Below, in pieces: positions 1 to 8,653 of a stretch of 64,000 bases of DNA. The notes under the pieces are model-generated. The model was not told the DNA's origin. It was given only the letters and a program-made list of their open reading frames with translations, and ran no database searches. This stretch comes from Streptomyces sp. CG4 (GTDB taxonomy: Bacteria > Actinomycetota > Actinomycetes > Streptomycetales > Streptomycetaceae). Numbering within the stretch: position 1 is the first letter of the stretch; each line of letters opens with the position of its first letter. The stretch covers positions 8,370,001-8,434,000 of the forward strand of contig NZ_CP163525.1 in assembly GCF_041080655.1 (NCBI RefSeq). Reading direction: 5' to 3'. A program made the position numbers and the translations under genes.

Positions 1-1
1 C

Positions 2-258
2 GTCGACTCCCTGCTCCCGTACATGCACGCCCGCGACGTGGCGTACAGGGTCGACAACTGCTCCCGCACGGCCCGCCTAGGCGCCCGCCGCTGGGGCCCG
101 CGGTTCCAGGCCGCCTACGAGCAGATCGCCTACCCGGCATCCGAACCGAACACCCCGCGGATCAGGCCCTGTTGACGGCCTGCACCGAACACCTGGTGCA
201 CGAGGCCCTGGCCGCGGCGGCGAAACTCCGCCCGGCGGTGGACATTTCGGTGGCGTGA
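2..258 (+). pseudogene. Ketol-acid reductoisomerase, C-terminal part, frameshifted and cut by window edge
   Basis: The first reading frame (from base 2) gives a segment with the motif DNCSRTARLGARRWGPRF, which closely resembles the C-terminal domain of the long, plant-type ketol-acid reductoisomerase (branched-chain amino acid synthesis, acetolactate to dihydroxyvalerate). This frame stops at 173-175. From about base 135 the homology continues in another frame as QALLTACTEHLVHEAL followed by KLRPAVDISVA and a stop at 256-258. Joined, the two frames align to the plant protein from memory without a gap, so a single-base indel near 131-150 is the simplest explanation. Most Streptomyces IlvC proteins I know are the short class, so this may be a second or acquired copy. 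The 5-prime part lies outside the window. A sequencing error cannot be excluded. Confidence 0.72.
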
Positions 259-384
259 GCGAGCCTCCATGGACGACGCGGCGGCCTGCCGCTGTACCAC
301 CGGGTCGGGGAAGCGGTTCAGATGGCCCAGGTTCCCCCGGTCACCGGGGACATCCAACTCGCCGCACAGCAGGCCGGACGCGGT

Positions 385-960
385 TCACCACTGCCGTCCG
401 CGCGGGAGCCGGTCCCGGCCCGGCGCGGACAGGTGCAGCACCTGGTAGACGTCCCCGTCGGCCTTCGGTGTGTCGTGCTCCCAGAGCGAGAAGTGGACGA
501 GTTCCCATACGCGTGTGTCCACGGCGGCCGCCGCCAGCACCGCACCGTCCTCCGCCGCCAGTCGGCAGGTCTCGGCCGCCGCGTCCGCCATGAAGGCCGC
601 CAACTCCACTCCCTCCGGCACCGGTTGGCGTCGGCGCACGGCGTACGCGGGCGCGGACCCGGTGGCGGCGCCCTCCTCGAACGCCAGGCCGCTCCACTGC
701 CGTATCGCCGGCCGCCCGAAGTCGTCCACGGGTCCCTGGAAGGCGCCTCCCCACAGGAAGCTGTTCATGCCCTCCACGGTGTTCCAGAGGTAGAACGGCC
801 CGTACTGGTTCACCGGCGAGCCGTGCACCCCGCGCTCGCGCAGCACATACGTCTTGATGCCGAGGCCGTCCCAGTCGTCCAGCAGATGCCCGACGCGTGC
901 GACGCGGGACCGGATGACGCCCATGTCGTAGTCCGCGGGTAGGGTGAACTCGTACTGCAT
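385..960 (-). CDS. DUF4865 family protein
   Basis: The 191-residue product begins MQYEFTLPADYDMGVIRSRV and contains WDGLGIKTYVLRERG and the segment NQYGPFYLWNTVEGMNSFLWG, features of the DUF4865 family, whose members have about this length and no established function. An alternative start nine bases upstream (MHAMQYEF, position 969) is possible; GGAG overlaps the end of the upstream regulator gene. It sits 14 bases or less downstream of the TetR gene at 975-1550 on the same strand, so the two are probably co-transcribed and the regulator may control this gene. No signal peptide or membrane segment is visible. Function unknown; family assignment is from recall. Confidence 0.82.
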   Translation of the reverse strand: MQYEFTLPADYDMGVIRSRVARVGHLLDDWDGLGIKTYVLRERGVHGSPVNQYGPFYLWNTVEGMNSFLWGGAFQGPVDDFGRPAIRQWSGLAFEEGAATGSAPAYAVRRRQPVPEGVELAAFMADAAAETCRLAAEDGAVLAAAAVDTRVWELVHFSLWEHDTPKADGDVYQVLHLSAPGRDRLPRGRQW

Positions 961-974
961 GGCGTGCATGTGAC

Positions 975-1550
975 TCAGTGCTCCTGTCCGGGGGTTCGGG
1001 GCGCGAGGAGGGCGAGCAGGCCGCGGACGCCGGCGTCGAAGGCGGCGGGGGAGCCGGCGGCGCGGGCCAGGACGTAGCCGCCCTGCACGGTCGCGAGGAC
1101 GGCCGCGCCGATCTCCTCGCCGTCCAGCGAGGACGCGAACTGCCCCTGGCGCTTGCCCTCTTCGACGATCCCGGCGATCCGCTCGCGGATCCACGCGATC
1201 GTCTCGTCCACCGGCGCGCGCAGCTCGTCGCTGGCGATCACGTCCGGGTCCATGGTCAGCCGGCCGATCGGACAGCCGCGCAGTACCTCACGCTCGCGCA
1301 GCAGATAGGCCTCGATCCGCTCGTACGGCGTGCCCGGCCCGCTCAGTGCCCGCTCGGCGGTGGCGCGCAACTCCTCCGCGGTCCGTCGGATCGCCGCCAG
1401 GGCGAGGTCCGGCTTGCCCTTGAAGTGGTGGTACATGCTGCCCTGGCCCGCGCCCGCGCGCTCCAGGATCGCCTTCGGGCTCGTGCCCACGTACCCGCGC
1501 TCCCACAGCAGCTCACGGGTGGACTCGATCAGTCGTTCCGGGGTGCTCAT
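975..1550 (-). CDS. TetR/AcrR family transcriptional regulator
   Basis: A 191-residue regulator. The N-terminal helix-turn-helix (residues about 1-50) reads ERLIESTRELLWERGY then SPKAILERAGAGQGSMYHHF, the classic TetR DNA-binding signature ending in YHHFKGKPDLA. The C-terminal domain contains CPIGRLTMDPD, typical of the LmrA/YxaF-like subgroup (TetR_C). The ATG at 1550 is chosen because the HTH begins directly after it. It leads the DUF4865 gene and is divergent from the SHOCT/ABC exporter operon. A 22-bp inverted repeat lies just upstream of its start, consistent with autoregulation. The ligand cannot be read from sequence. Confidence 0.92.
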   Translation of the reverse strand: MSTPERLIESTRELLWERGYVGTSPKAILERAGAGQGSMYHHFKGKPDLALAAIRRTAEELRATAERALSGPGTPYERIEAYLLREREVLRGCPIGRLTMDPDVIASDELRAPVDETIAWIRERIAGIVEEGKRQGQFASSLDGEEIGAAVLATVQGGYVLARAAGSPAAFDAGVRGLLALLAPRTPGQEH

Positions 1551-1557
1551 GCCCACA

Positions 1558-1579
1558 CTGTACATACCAGTAGTTACAG
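1558..1579. promoter_or_regulatory. Candidate TetR operator (imperfect 22-bp inverted repeat)
   Basis: On the minus strand the arms are CTGTAACTAC and GTATGTACAG around a TG spacer; 8 of 10 arm positions are complementary. It lies 8 to 29 bases upstream of the TetR start, where an autoregulatory operator is expected. Binding by this TetR is inferred. Confidence 0.5.
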
Positions 1580-1776
1580 AGCGCCAGCCCGTTCCGCCAG
1601 CCCGCTCTCCGCCAGCCCGTCCTCCGCCAGTCCGTAGGGAGCAGCGCGCCGCCCGCGCCGTACTCCCCGGGAGGTAGCCGCACTGCCGCCGGCCGCACGA
1701 CGACCCGGACCCCCTGCCGGAGGGAGCCTCGTGGCATCCCCGAAGACGACGAAAACGACCTGGGAGATGACCCGAG

Positions 1777-2067
1777 ATGCAGACCCTGGCGAGCTGGAAC
1801 GGCGGGCCCGGCCCGTGGATCCTGTTCTTCCCGCTGATCTGGGCGGCCGTCGTGCTCGGCGCCGTCACCGTGCTGCGCCGCACCGTCTGGCGCGGACGCG
1901 GCGGCCCCTGGCGGTCCATGGACGGCGGGCGCCCGGCGGGCGACTCGCCGCTCGCGGTGCTCGGCCGCCGCTTCGCCTCCGGCGAGATCGACGAGGACGA
2001 GTACTGGCGCCGTCTGTCCGTCCTGGACGAGCAGTTCGGCCGCGCCGGCAAGGGAGGAGCGGCATGA
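1777..2067 (+). CDS. SHOCT domain-containing membrane protein
   Basis: A 96-residue protein with one N-terminal membrane segment (about residues 13-34, WILFFPLIWAAVVLGAVTVL) and a C-terminal SHOCT motif (LAVLGRRFASGEIDEDEYWRRLSVL), the short domain often found at the ends of bacterial membrane proteins. The ATG at 1777 follows a GGGAG at short distance. Its stop overlaps the next gene start in an ATGA, so it is translationally coupled to the ABC ATPase. Its role is probably accessory to the exporter, which is inference from operon position only. Confidence 0.85.
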   Translation: MQTLASWNGGPGPWILFFPLIWAAVVLGAVTVLRRTVWRGRGGPWRSMDGGRPAGDSPLAVLGRRFASGEIDEDEYWRRLSVLDEQFGRAGKGGAA

Positions 2068-2813
2068 CCACCATGACCGCCCTGCGGGCCGCCGCCCGCG
2101 TGGCCGACGCGGTGAAGGTGTACGGCGGTGGCGACACCGCCGTACGCGCCCTGGACGGCGTCGACGTCTCCTTTCCCGCCGGCCGCTTCACGGCGATCAT
2201 GGGCCCCTCGGGCTCCGGCAAGTCCACCCTGATGCACTGCGCGGCCGGCCTCGACACGCTCACCTCCGGCGCCGCCTACATCGGCGACACCGAACTCGGC
2301 GCGCTGGACGACCGGCGGCTGACCCTGCTGCGCCGCGACCGGATCGGCTTCGTCTTCCAGGCGTTCAACCTGGTGCCGACGCTGACCGTCGCGGAGAACA
2401 TCACGCTGCCGCTGGACCTGGCCGGCCGGCGCGGCGACCGGGAGTGGATCGACGCGCTCGTCGACGTCGTCGGGCTGCGCGACCGGCTGCACCACCGGCC
2501 CGCGGAGCTCTCCGGTGGGCAGCAGCAACGCGTCGCCGTGGCACGGGCGTTCGCCGGTCGGCCCGACGTGGTCTTCGCCGACGAGCCGACCGGCAACCTC
2601 GACTCCCGCTCCGGCGCGGAGGTCCTCGGCCTGCTGGGCCGTGCCGTACGGCAGATGGACCGTACGGTCGTCATGGTGACCCACGACCCGGTGGCCGCCG
2701 CCCATGCCGACGAGGTGCTCTTCCTCGCCGACGGACGTCTGGTCGACCGGATCCAGGCGCCGACCGCGGACCGGGTCCTGGACCGCATGAAGGCCTTGGA
2801 GGTGCGGACATGA
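2064..2813 (+). CDS. ABC transporter ATP-binding protein (MacB/LolD type)
   Basis: A 249-residue nucleotide-binding subunit. Walker A is GPSGSGKST (residues 47-55), the Q-loop region reads FVFQAFNLVPTLTVAENI, the signature motif is LSGGQQQR, Walker B is VVFADEPTGNLDS and the H-loop is MVTHD. The FNLVPTLT and GNLDS motifs are characteristic of the MacB/LolD/FtsE group that works with FtsX-like permeases. Start overlaps the SHOCT gene (ATGA at 2064-2067), and the stop overlaps the permease start (ATGA at 2810-2813), so the three genes form one translationally coupled operon. Substrate unknown; the divergent TetR suggests inducible export. Confidence 0.95.
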   Translation: MTTMTALRAAARVADAVKVYGGGDTAVRALDGVDVSFPAGRFTAIMGPSGSGKSTLMHCAAGLDTLTSGAAYIGDTELGALDDRRLTLLRRDRIGFVFQAFNLVPTLTVAENITLPLDLAGRRGDREWIDALVDVVGLRDRLHHRPAELSGGQQQRVAVARAFAGRPDVVFADEPTGNLDSRSGAEVLGLLGRAVRQMDRTVVMVTHDPVAAAHADEVLFLADGRLVDRIQAPTADRVLDRMKALEVRT

Positions 2814-5371
2814 ACGCCTCGCTGCGGCTCAGCCTCACGTCCCTGCGCGCGCACCGGCGCCGGTTCGCCGGCACCTTCCTCGCCGTGTTCCTCGGCGTCG
2901 CCTTCCTGGCCGGCACCCTCGTCATGGGCGACACGCTGCGCGCGAGCTTCGGCAGCATGTTCGGCGAGGCCACCAGCGGCACGGACGCCGTCGTACGCGG
3001 CGCCGACGCCATCACCACACCCGGCGAGGCCCAGGGTGTACGACGGCCGGTGGACACCTCGCTGGTGCGGACCATCGAACGGGTCCCCGGTGTGGCGGCC
3101 GCCGCCCCGGACATCCAGGGTGCCGGCCAACTGATCGGCTCCGACGGCAAGCCCGTCGGCGGCCAGGGACCGCCGACGCTCGCCGGGAACTGGATCACCG
3201 ACACACGGCTCAACCCGTACCGGCTCGCCGAGGGGCGTGCGCCCGCCAGGCCCGGCGAGGTCGTGGTGAACCGGGGTGCCGCGAAGAAGGGCGGTCTGAA
3301 GATCGGTGACACCACCACCCTGCGCACCCCCGACCCGGTGAAGGTCACCGTCGTCGGCCTCGCCACCTTCGGCGGCCAGGACGGCATGGCCCAGGTGACG
3401 TTCACCGGGATGACCCGGGCCGACGCCGAGAAGTACCTCACCGCGCGACCCGGCCAGGCCGCGGCGATCGACGTGCGGGCCGGACCCGGAGTGAGCCAGG
3501 GGGAGCTGGTGCGGCGGCTGACTCCCGTGCTGCCCGGGGGAGTCGAGGCCATCACCGGTCAGCGGGCGGCGCAGGAGAACACCGACATGATCTCCAGTCA
3601 GTTCCTGACCATCTTCACGACCTTCCTGCTCGTGTTCTCCGGCGTGGCCCTGCTCGTCGCCACCTTCTCCATCCACAACACGTTCGCCATCGTGGTCGCC
3701 CAACGCACCCGCGAGAACGCCCTGTTGCGGGCCCTGGGCGCGGCCCGCCGACAGGTGACCGCCGCCGCGCTCGCCGAGGCCTGCCTCGTCGCCCTCACCG
3801 CGTCCCTCGCCGGACTCGCGGGCGGCATCGGCATCGCAGCCGGGCTCCAGGCGCTGTTTCCCGCGATCGGATTCCCGTTCCCCGACGGCGAGTTGGTGAT
3901 CAAGCCCTTGTCGATGGTGCTGCCGCTCGCGGTGGGGATCGTGGTGTGCCTCGGCTCCGCGCTGCTGCCGGCCCGGCGCGCCGGGCGCACCGCGCCGCTC
4001 GCCGCCCTGCGTGAGACGGCCGTCGACACCTCGGGCGCGTCCCGCCCCCGTGCGCTCGCCGGAACCGTCGTGGGCGCGCTCGCGCTCGCCGCGACGCTCG
4101 CCGGGGTGTTCGTCACCCCGTCGGTCTGGCTGGCGGGACTCGGCGCGGTGCTCGCCCTGGCTTCCTTCGTCGTCCTGGGCCCGGTAGCCGCGACGACGGC
4201 CGTACGGCTGCTGGGCGCCCCCCTGGACAGGCTGCGCGGTGTGACCGGCGGGCTCGCCCGGCGCAATGCCCTGCGCAGCCCGAAACGGACGGCGGCCACC
4301 GCGAGCGCGCTGATGATCGGCGTGGCCGTCGTGTCGCTGTTCACCGTCTTCGGGGCCTCGCTGAAGGCCACGATGGACCGGACGGTGTCCCGGTCCTTCG
4401 CCGGTGACGTCGCCGTCAGCAGCCCGTCCTTCGGCGCGGGCGGCAGCGGACTCAGCCCCCGGCTGGCCCCTGCCCTGCAGCGGCTGCCCCAGGTGGACAC
4501 GGCCGTGGGGCTCGGCCGCGGAGTCGCCGAAGTCAACGGCAGGGGAAGAGCGTTGACCGTGACCGATCCAGCGGCACTCGCCCGCACCTTCGACCTCGGC
4601 ACGGTCACGGGCTCGCTGCGCGACCTGGGCGTCGACGGTGTCGCGATCACCCGGACGGAGGCCGACCGGCAGCATCTGCGTACCGGCGACAGCGCACGCC
4701 TGACCTTCACCGACGGAAAGAGCGAGAACTTCACCGTCCGGGCCGTGTACGGCCAGTCGGAACTCGCCGGCGACTACGTCATCACCCGTGCCGCCTGGGC
4801 CCCGCATCGCATCCAGGACGCCGACTCCCTGGTCGCCGTCACCTTCCGGCACGGGGTGAGTGTCGACGCGGGCAAGGCGGCGGTGCGGGAGGCGGCCGCG
4901 CGGTACGGCAACCCCGAGGTGCAGACTCGCGACGAGTACGCGCAGTCGTCGGCCAAGGGCATCGACATGATGCTGACCCTCGTCTACGCGCTGCTCGCCC
5001 TCGCGGTGGTCATCGCCCTGCTCGGCATCGCGAACACGCTGACCCTCGCGCTGCACGAACGCACCCGGGAACTGGGCCTGCTGCGTGCCGTCGGCCAGAC
5101 CCGCGCCCAGCTGCGGGCCATGGTCCGCTGGGAGTCGGTCCTGGTCGCCGCGTTCGGCACGGCGGGCGGGCTCGGGCTCGGCGCGTTCCTGGGCTGGGTG
5201 CTGGTGAAGGCGTCCGACGGCGCGAGCGACACGGCCTTCGCCTTCGCCCTCCCACCCGCGCGGCTCGCCGTGGTGGCCCTGGTCGGCCTCACCGCCGGCG
5301 CCCTCGCGGGCCTCCGCCCGTCGCGCCGCGCGTCCCGGCTGGATGTGTTGCGGGCCATCGCGACGGAGTGA
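2810..5371 (+). CDS. FtsX/MacB-type ABC transporter permease, 853 aa
   Basis: A large permease with duplicated FtsX domains. It has an N-terminal membrane segment (FAGTFLAVFLGVAFLAGTLV), a periplasm-like MacB_PCD domain (residues about 50-250), an FtsX membrane module starting near FLTIFTTFLLVFSGVALLVA with the typical NTFAIVVAQRTRENALLRALGA, a second extracellular domain, and a second FtsX module near MMLTLVYALLALAVVIALLG with TLALHERTRELGLLRAVG. This 4+4 helix layout is common for actinobacterial exporters of antimicrobial peptides or lipids. The start is set by ATGA overlap with the ATPase gene. The substrate cannot be inferred. Confidence 0.95.
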   Translation: MNASLRLSLTSLRAHRRRFAGTFLAVFLGVAFLAGTLVMGDTLRASFGSMFGEATSGTDAVVRGADAITTPGEAQGVRRPVDTSLVRTIERVPGVAAAAPDIQGAGQLIGSDGKPVGGQGPPTLAGNWITDTRLNPYRLAEGRAPARPGEVVVNRGAAKKGGLKIGDTTTLRTPDPVKVTVVGLATFGGQDGMAQVTFTGMTRADAEKYLTARPGQAAAIDVRAGPGVSQGELVRRLTPVLPGGVEAITGQRAAQENTDMISSQFLTIFTTFLLVFSGVALLVATFSIHNTFAIVVAQRTRENALLRALGAARRQVTAAALAEACLVALTASLAGLAGGIGIAAGLQALFPAIGFPFPDGELVIKPLSMVLPLAVGIVVCLGSALLPARRAGRTAPLAALRETAVDTSGASRPRALAGTVVGALALAATLAGVFVTPSVWLAGLGAVLALASFVVLGPVAATTAVRLLGAPLDRLRGVTGGLARRNALRSPKRTAATASALMIGVAVVSLFTVFGASLKATMDRTVSRSFAGDVAVSSPSFGAGGSGLSPRLAPALQRLPQVDTAVGLGRGVAEVNGRGRALTVTDPAALARTFDLGTVTGSLRDLGVDGVAITRTEADRQHLRTGDSARLTFTDGKSENFTVRAVYGQSELAGDYVITRAAWAPHRIQDADSLVAVTFRHGVSVDAGKAAVREAAARYGNPEVQTRDEYAQSSAKGIDMMLTLVYALLALAVVIALLGIANTLTLALHERTRELGLLRAVGQTRAQLRAMVRWESVLVAAFGTAGGLGLGAFLGWVLVKASDGASDTAFAFALPPARLAVVALVGLTAGALAGLRPSRRASRLDVLRAIATE

Positions 5372-5444
5372 CGTGCGGGGGCGCGTATCCGCTGGGCCGC
5401 GGGGGACTGGGTGCGGGTGCGGCTTCGGGTTCGGGTCCGTTGTG

Positions 5445-5479
5445 GCTGGTCGCGCAGTTCCCCGCGCCCCTTGGGGAGT
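5445..5479. repeat. Streptomyces dispersed intergenic repeat (GC-rich palindromic type)
   Basis: The intergenic region holds GCTGGTCGCGCAGTTCCC followed by CGCGCCCCTTGGGG. From general knowledge of Streptomyces genomes, close variants (cgcgcagttccccgcgcccc with a short CCCC/GGGG hairpin) recur hundreds of times between genes, often 3-prime of coding sequences. Here it follows the ABC permease stop by about 75 bases and could act as a terminator or mRNA end. The rest of 5372-5650 shows no gene. Confidence 0.55.
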
Positions 5480-5650
5480 TGCCGTGCCATCCGCTGCGTG
5501 GCCCCGATGTCGCTGCGGGCACTCGTGCCTCCCTCAGAGGGGGCACCCGGCAAGCGTCGGCAAGCGAACCCACCCCCGCAGCCACAGCAGCCCGCGCCCT
5601 CTCAGTGCCGGTCAGCGAAACCCCCGCGCCCGGGCCAAGTCACCGCCCGG

Positions 5651-6367
5651 TCAGCCAGGAACGGCCGACCGGGCGGGAGTCTGTACCCCGGTCACAGCGG
5701 GGGCGGGCGCCGCGCCGGTGACAGGTGCCGCGGCGCCCAGGGGAGCCCCGGCGGGCACCGGAGCCACGACCGGCACGGGTGCCGAGGTGGGCACCGAAGT
5801 CGCCGCGGGCACGGGTGTTGACACCGGAACAGGTGCTGACACCGGCACAGGTGCCACCACCACGGGCACCGTGGACCGCACCGCGGCCGGCTCCGGCGCG
5901 GGCCGTGGCTCCGTTGTGCGGCGCGGCGTATGGGTCGGATGTGGTCGCGCCACCGCCGGCGCGGACAGCGTGAACCACACGACCTTGCCGTTCTCACCGT
6001 CCGGCCGGGCGCCCCAGCTCTCGCTCACCGCCGCCACCATCGCAAGCCCCCGCCCACAGGTGGCGAGCGGCGCGGCCTCCAGCACGTGCGCGGCGTCGGC
6101 CACTACCGGCAGCCGCGGGTCGTGATCGCGCACGGAGACCGTGAGCCGGTCCGGCGCGAGCTCCAGCTCGACCGTGCACGACTTGTCGGGCCTGGCATGC
6201 CGGTGCACATTGCTCAGCAGCTCCGTCACACCGAGCGCGGCCCGGTCTATCAACGGGTCCATATGCCAGTAGCGCAACTGCGCAGATACGATTCTGCGGA
6301 CCTGGCCGATCCGCGACGGCAGGGCTTGGAGCTCCACCGTGCAGTGCCTGCTTGGGTGACTGATCAC
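5651..6367 (-). CDS. ATP-binding protein (HATPase_c_2, RsbW/SpoIIAB-like) with proline/valine-rich tail
   Basis: A 238-residue protein. Residues about 8-135 form a histidine-kinase-like ATPase of the stand-alone anti-sigma/regulatory type: the N box is TELLSNVHRHA and the G box region is CGRGLAMVAAVSESWGA. These proteins are abundant in Streptomyces and act as serine kinases or signalling partners. Residues about 145-235 are low complexity, with repeated VPVSAPVPVSTPVPA-like units, probably a disordered tail. There is no partner anti-anti-sigma gene next to it. The start codon ATG at 6367 is preceded by a weak ribosome site. Confidence 0.85.
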   Translation of the reverse strand: MISHPSRHCTVELQALPSRIGQVRRIVSAQLRYWHMDPLIDRAALGVTELLSNVHRHARPDKSCTVELELAPDRLTVSVRDHDPRLPVVADAAHVLEAAPLATCGRGLAMVAAVSESWGARPDGENGKVVWFTLSAPAVARPHPTHTPRRTTEPRPAPEPAAVRSTVPVVVAPVPVSAPVPVSTPVPAATSVPTSAPVPVVAPVPAGAPLGAAAPVTGAAPAPAVTGVQTPARSAVPG

Positions 6368-6619
6368 GGCTGCGACTCCCCGATGTAGAGGTCCGAAGGG
6401 ACCGGAAGAACACGGAGAACAACGGATCCAGCAGGGTGCTTGCGTCCAGACAGCCGCCTGCTGCCATGGCCGGCGGGCTGGTTCGCAGCGTTATCGCCGG
6501 TAAACCCAGAGTGATGTGTGACCAGCGTGACGCAGGTGATGCGCTCCCGCAACTCGCCGCGACGGTCCGCTGCCCGGAGTACGCCGCCGGGGTGATCCCG
6601 GCCGGCTGCCGCAGGTCGG

Positions 6620-6943
6620 TCAGCCGTCGCGCTTGGCGGCCCGGCGCACCGCCTCGATGAAGCGCCGTGCCGCAGGCGGCCCCGGCTCGCCCGGGGCGGG
6701 GTCCTGCTCGCCCAGCGTCAGCTGGTACCGCTTGCCGTTGATGTCGGCCAACGCCTTGTCGCCCGGCCCGAACCACGGCTTGGACGCACGCACCGCCTGC
6801 ACCGGGGCGCTGTCGATCTCGCTGCCGTAGCTGGTGAGCAACTCCACCCTGCCGTCATTGATCCGGACCTGCCCGGCGCGGGTGAGCGAACGCATCCGCT
6901 TGCCGATCCGCACGCCCGAGGCTGTGAACTCCGGCTCCGCCAT
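6620..6943 (-). CDS. Conserved hypothetical protein, 107 aa
   Basis: The product begins MAEPEFTASGVRIGKRMRSL and continues with short beta-rich segments (RINDGRVELLTSYGSEID, KPWFGPGDKALADINGKRYQ) and ends in a charged helix. I do not recognise a catalytic motif. The pattern of regular beta strands ending in a helix recalls small PH-like domains, but this is only an impression. Codon use is normal for the window (GC-rich third positions). It is separated from the ATP-binding gene by about 250 bases, so it is probably transcribed alone. Function unknown. Confidence 0.68.
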   Translation of the reverse strand: MAEPEFTASGVRIGKRMRSLTRAGQVRINDGRVELLTSYGSEIDSAPVQAVRASKPWFGPGDKALADINGKRYQLTLGEQDPAPGEPGPPAARRFIEAVRRAAKRDG

Positions 6944-7296
6944 CCCTCGCCGCCCCCTTGCCCGTGTGCTCCCGCGATCCAGTGTGCGCCTCCGGCAGCG
7001 CCTGTGCGGCGATCCCCCTCGTCCGCCCGGCAGGCGGCACCCAGGGACGATCGCCCCATCGCGTGCAGTCTGCCCCGATGCGGCCGGGAGCACCAGTGCA
7101 CGCGGGGTGCGTACCGCGGCCGCCCGGAGCACTCCCGCCAAATGCGCCCCCGCAGACCCGCTACGCCTGTGGCACAGGGTGGCTTTGGGGGGACCAAAGA
7201 TGCGTTTATGCAGGTGGGAAGCGGTGTCAAAGATGCCTATGCTCGAGATGCCGGGCGCGTGAGGCGTCGTCGGCGCCCAGCGTAAGGAGCACCGTC
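6944..7296. other. Gene-free divergent promoter region
   Basis: This 353-base stretch separates the minus-strand hypothetical gene from the PLP enzyme. Open frames exist on both strands but look like GC-rich shadows. A short inverted repeat CCTGTG-G-CACAGG lies at 7166-7178, and the ribosome site AAGGAG of the next gene is at 7284-7289. No RNA gene or confident promoter was recognised. Confidence 0.5.
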
Positions 7297-8421
7297 GTGA
7301 GCACTACCCACCAGAGCAGACCCGGCGCCACCCTCGACCTCGACCGCAGCGACGCCGCCTACCGTGACTGGCTGAAAGAAGCCGTCCGAAAGGTGCAGGC
7401 CGACGCCAACCGGTCCGCGGACACGCACCTGCTGCGCTTCCCGCTGCCCGAGCACTGGGGCATCGACCTCTACCTCAAGGACGAATCGACGCACCCCACC
7501 GGCAGCCTCAAGCACCGCCTCGCCCGCTCCCTCTTCCTCTACGGCCTCTGCAATGGCTGGATCCGCCCCGGTCGCCCGGTGATCGAGGCGTCCAGCGGCT
7601 CCACCGCCGTCTCCGAGGCCTACTTCGCCAAGCTGATCGGCGTGCCCTTCATCGCGGTCATGCCGCGCACGACCAGCGCCGAGAAGTGCCGTCTCATCGA
7701 GTTCCACGGCGGCCAGTGCCACTTCGTGGACGACTCACGGAAGATGTACGAGGAGTCGGCCCGCCTCGCGGTGGAGACGGGCGGCCACTACATGGACCAG
7801 TTCACCTACGCCGAGCGGGCCACCGACTGGCGCGGCAACAACAACATCGCCGAATCCATCTTCCGCCAGCTGGAGTTGGAGCGATTCCCGGAGCCGGCGT
7901 GGATCGTCGCCACGGCGGGCACCGGCGGCACCTCCGCGACCCTCGCGCGCTATGTCCACTACATGCAGTACGACACCCGTATCTGTGTCGCCGATCCGGA
8001 CAACTCCTGTTTCTTCGAGGGCTGGACCACCGGCGATCCGGACGTCACGTGCGACTGCGGCTCCCGGATCGAGGGCATAGGCCGGCCGCGCATGGAGCCG
8101 AGCTTCGTGCCCGGCGCGATCGACCGGATGATGAAGGTCCCGGACGCGGCCAGCGTCGCCGCCGTACGCGCCCTGGAGGCGGCCATCGGCCGCAAGGCGG
8201 GCGGCTCCACGGGCACCGGACTGTGGAGCGCGCTGAAGATCGTCTCCGAGATGGTGGCCGAAGGCCGCCGGGGCAGCGTCGTCACCCTGCTCTGCGACCC
8301 GGGCGACCGCTACCTCGACAAGTACTACTCCGACGCCTGGCTCGCGGAACAGGGCCTGGACATCACGCCGTACGCGGCGGCGATCGACACGCTCCTGGCG
8401 ACGGGCGTGTGGCCGGACTGA
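7297..8421 (+). CDS. PLP-dependent cysteine synthase family protein
   Basis: A 374-residue fold-type II PLP enzyme. The PLP lysine lies in the motif HPTGSLKHRLA, the substrate/phosphate loop is EASSGSTAVSEAYFA, and the glycine-rich phosphate-binding loop is TAGTGGTSATLARY. This resembles cysteine synthase/cystathionine beta-synthase proteins, but the C-terminal region with DNSCFFEGWTTGDPDVTCDC is that of the larger bacterial L-cysteine desulfhydrase/Cds1-like group, which degrades or makes cysteine. GTG at 7297 is preferred over upstream starts because AAGGAG lies seven bases before it and homology begins shortly after. It appears monocistronic; a hairpin lies about 125 bases downstream. Confidence 0.88.
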   Translation: MSTTHQSRPGATLDLDRSDAAYRDWLKEAVRKVQADANRSADTHLLRFPLPEHWGIDLYLKDESTHPTGSLKHRLARSLFLYGLCNGWIRPGRPVIEASSGSTAVSEAYFAKLIGVPFIAVMPRTTSAEKCRLIEFHGGQCHFVDDSRKMYEESARLAVETGGHYMDQFTYAERATDWRGNNNIAESIFRQLELERFPEPAWIVATAGTGGTSATLARYVHYMQYDTRICVADPDNSCFFEGWTTGDPDVTCDCGSRIEGIGRPRMEPSFVPGAIDRMMKVPDAASVAAVRALEAAIGRKAGGSTGTGLWSALKIVSEMVAEGRRGSVVTLLCDPGDRYLDKYYSDAWLAEQGLDITPYAAAIDTLLATGVWPD

Positions 8422-8543
8422 CCCGGTCCCGCCTCTTCGGCGGCCGTTGCCCGACGGGAGGGTGACGGGACTGTGTGGGTTTGGTGACGTCTCAATCCGG
8501 CTTGTGGGCAAGCTGGTTGTGTCTGAGTGACTGATAAGATCAT

Positions 8544-8559
8544 CCCACTTTTCAGTGGG
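8544..8559 (+). terminator. Hairpin between PLP gene and conservon
   Basis: A perfect 6-bp stem CCCACT/AGTGGG with a four-base loop. It lies between the PLP enzyme gene and cvnA in an unusually AT-rich patch. It could terminate the upstream transcript or lie in the conservon leader. Confidence 0.4.
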
Positions 8560-8653
8560 CTGACGGCGTGTCACGTTGCGCGCCTGGGGGACAGTCGCAA
8601 AGCCACCATCGCGCTCAATTGCTCCTGGCGCGATGCGACTTGAAGAGAGTCTC

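Noticed and set aside
2276..5056. Very long minus-strand open frame antisense to the ABC operon (926 codons)
   Set aside because: Composition is that of a GC-rich shadow (G, R, H, Q-rich without domains), and the plus strand holds well-defined ABC genes.
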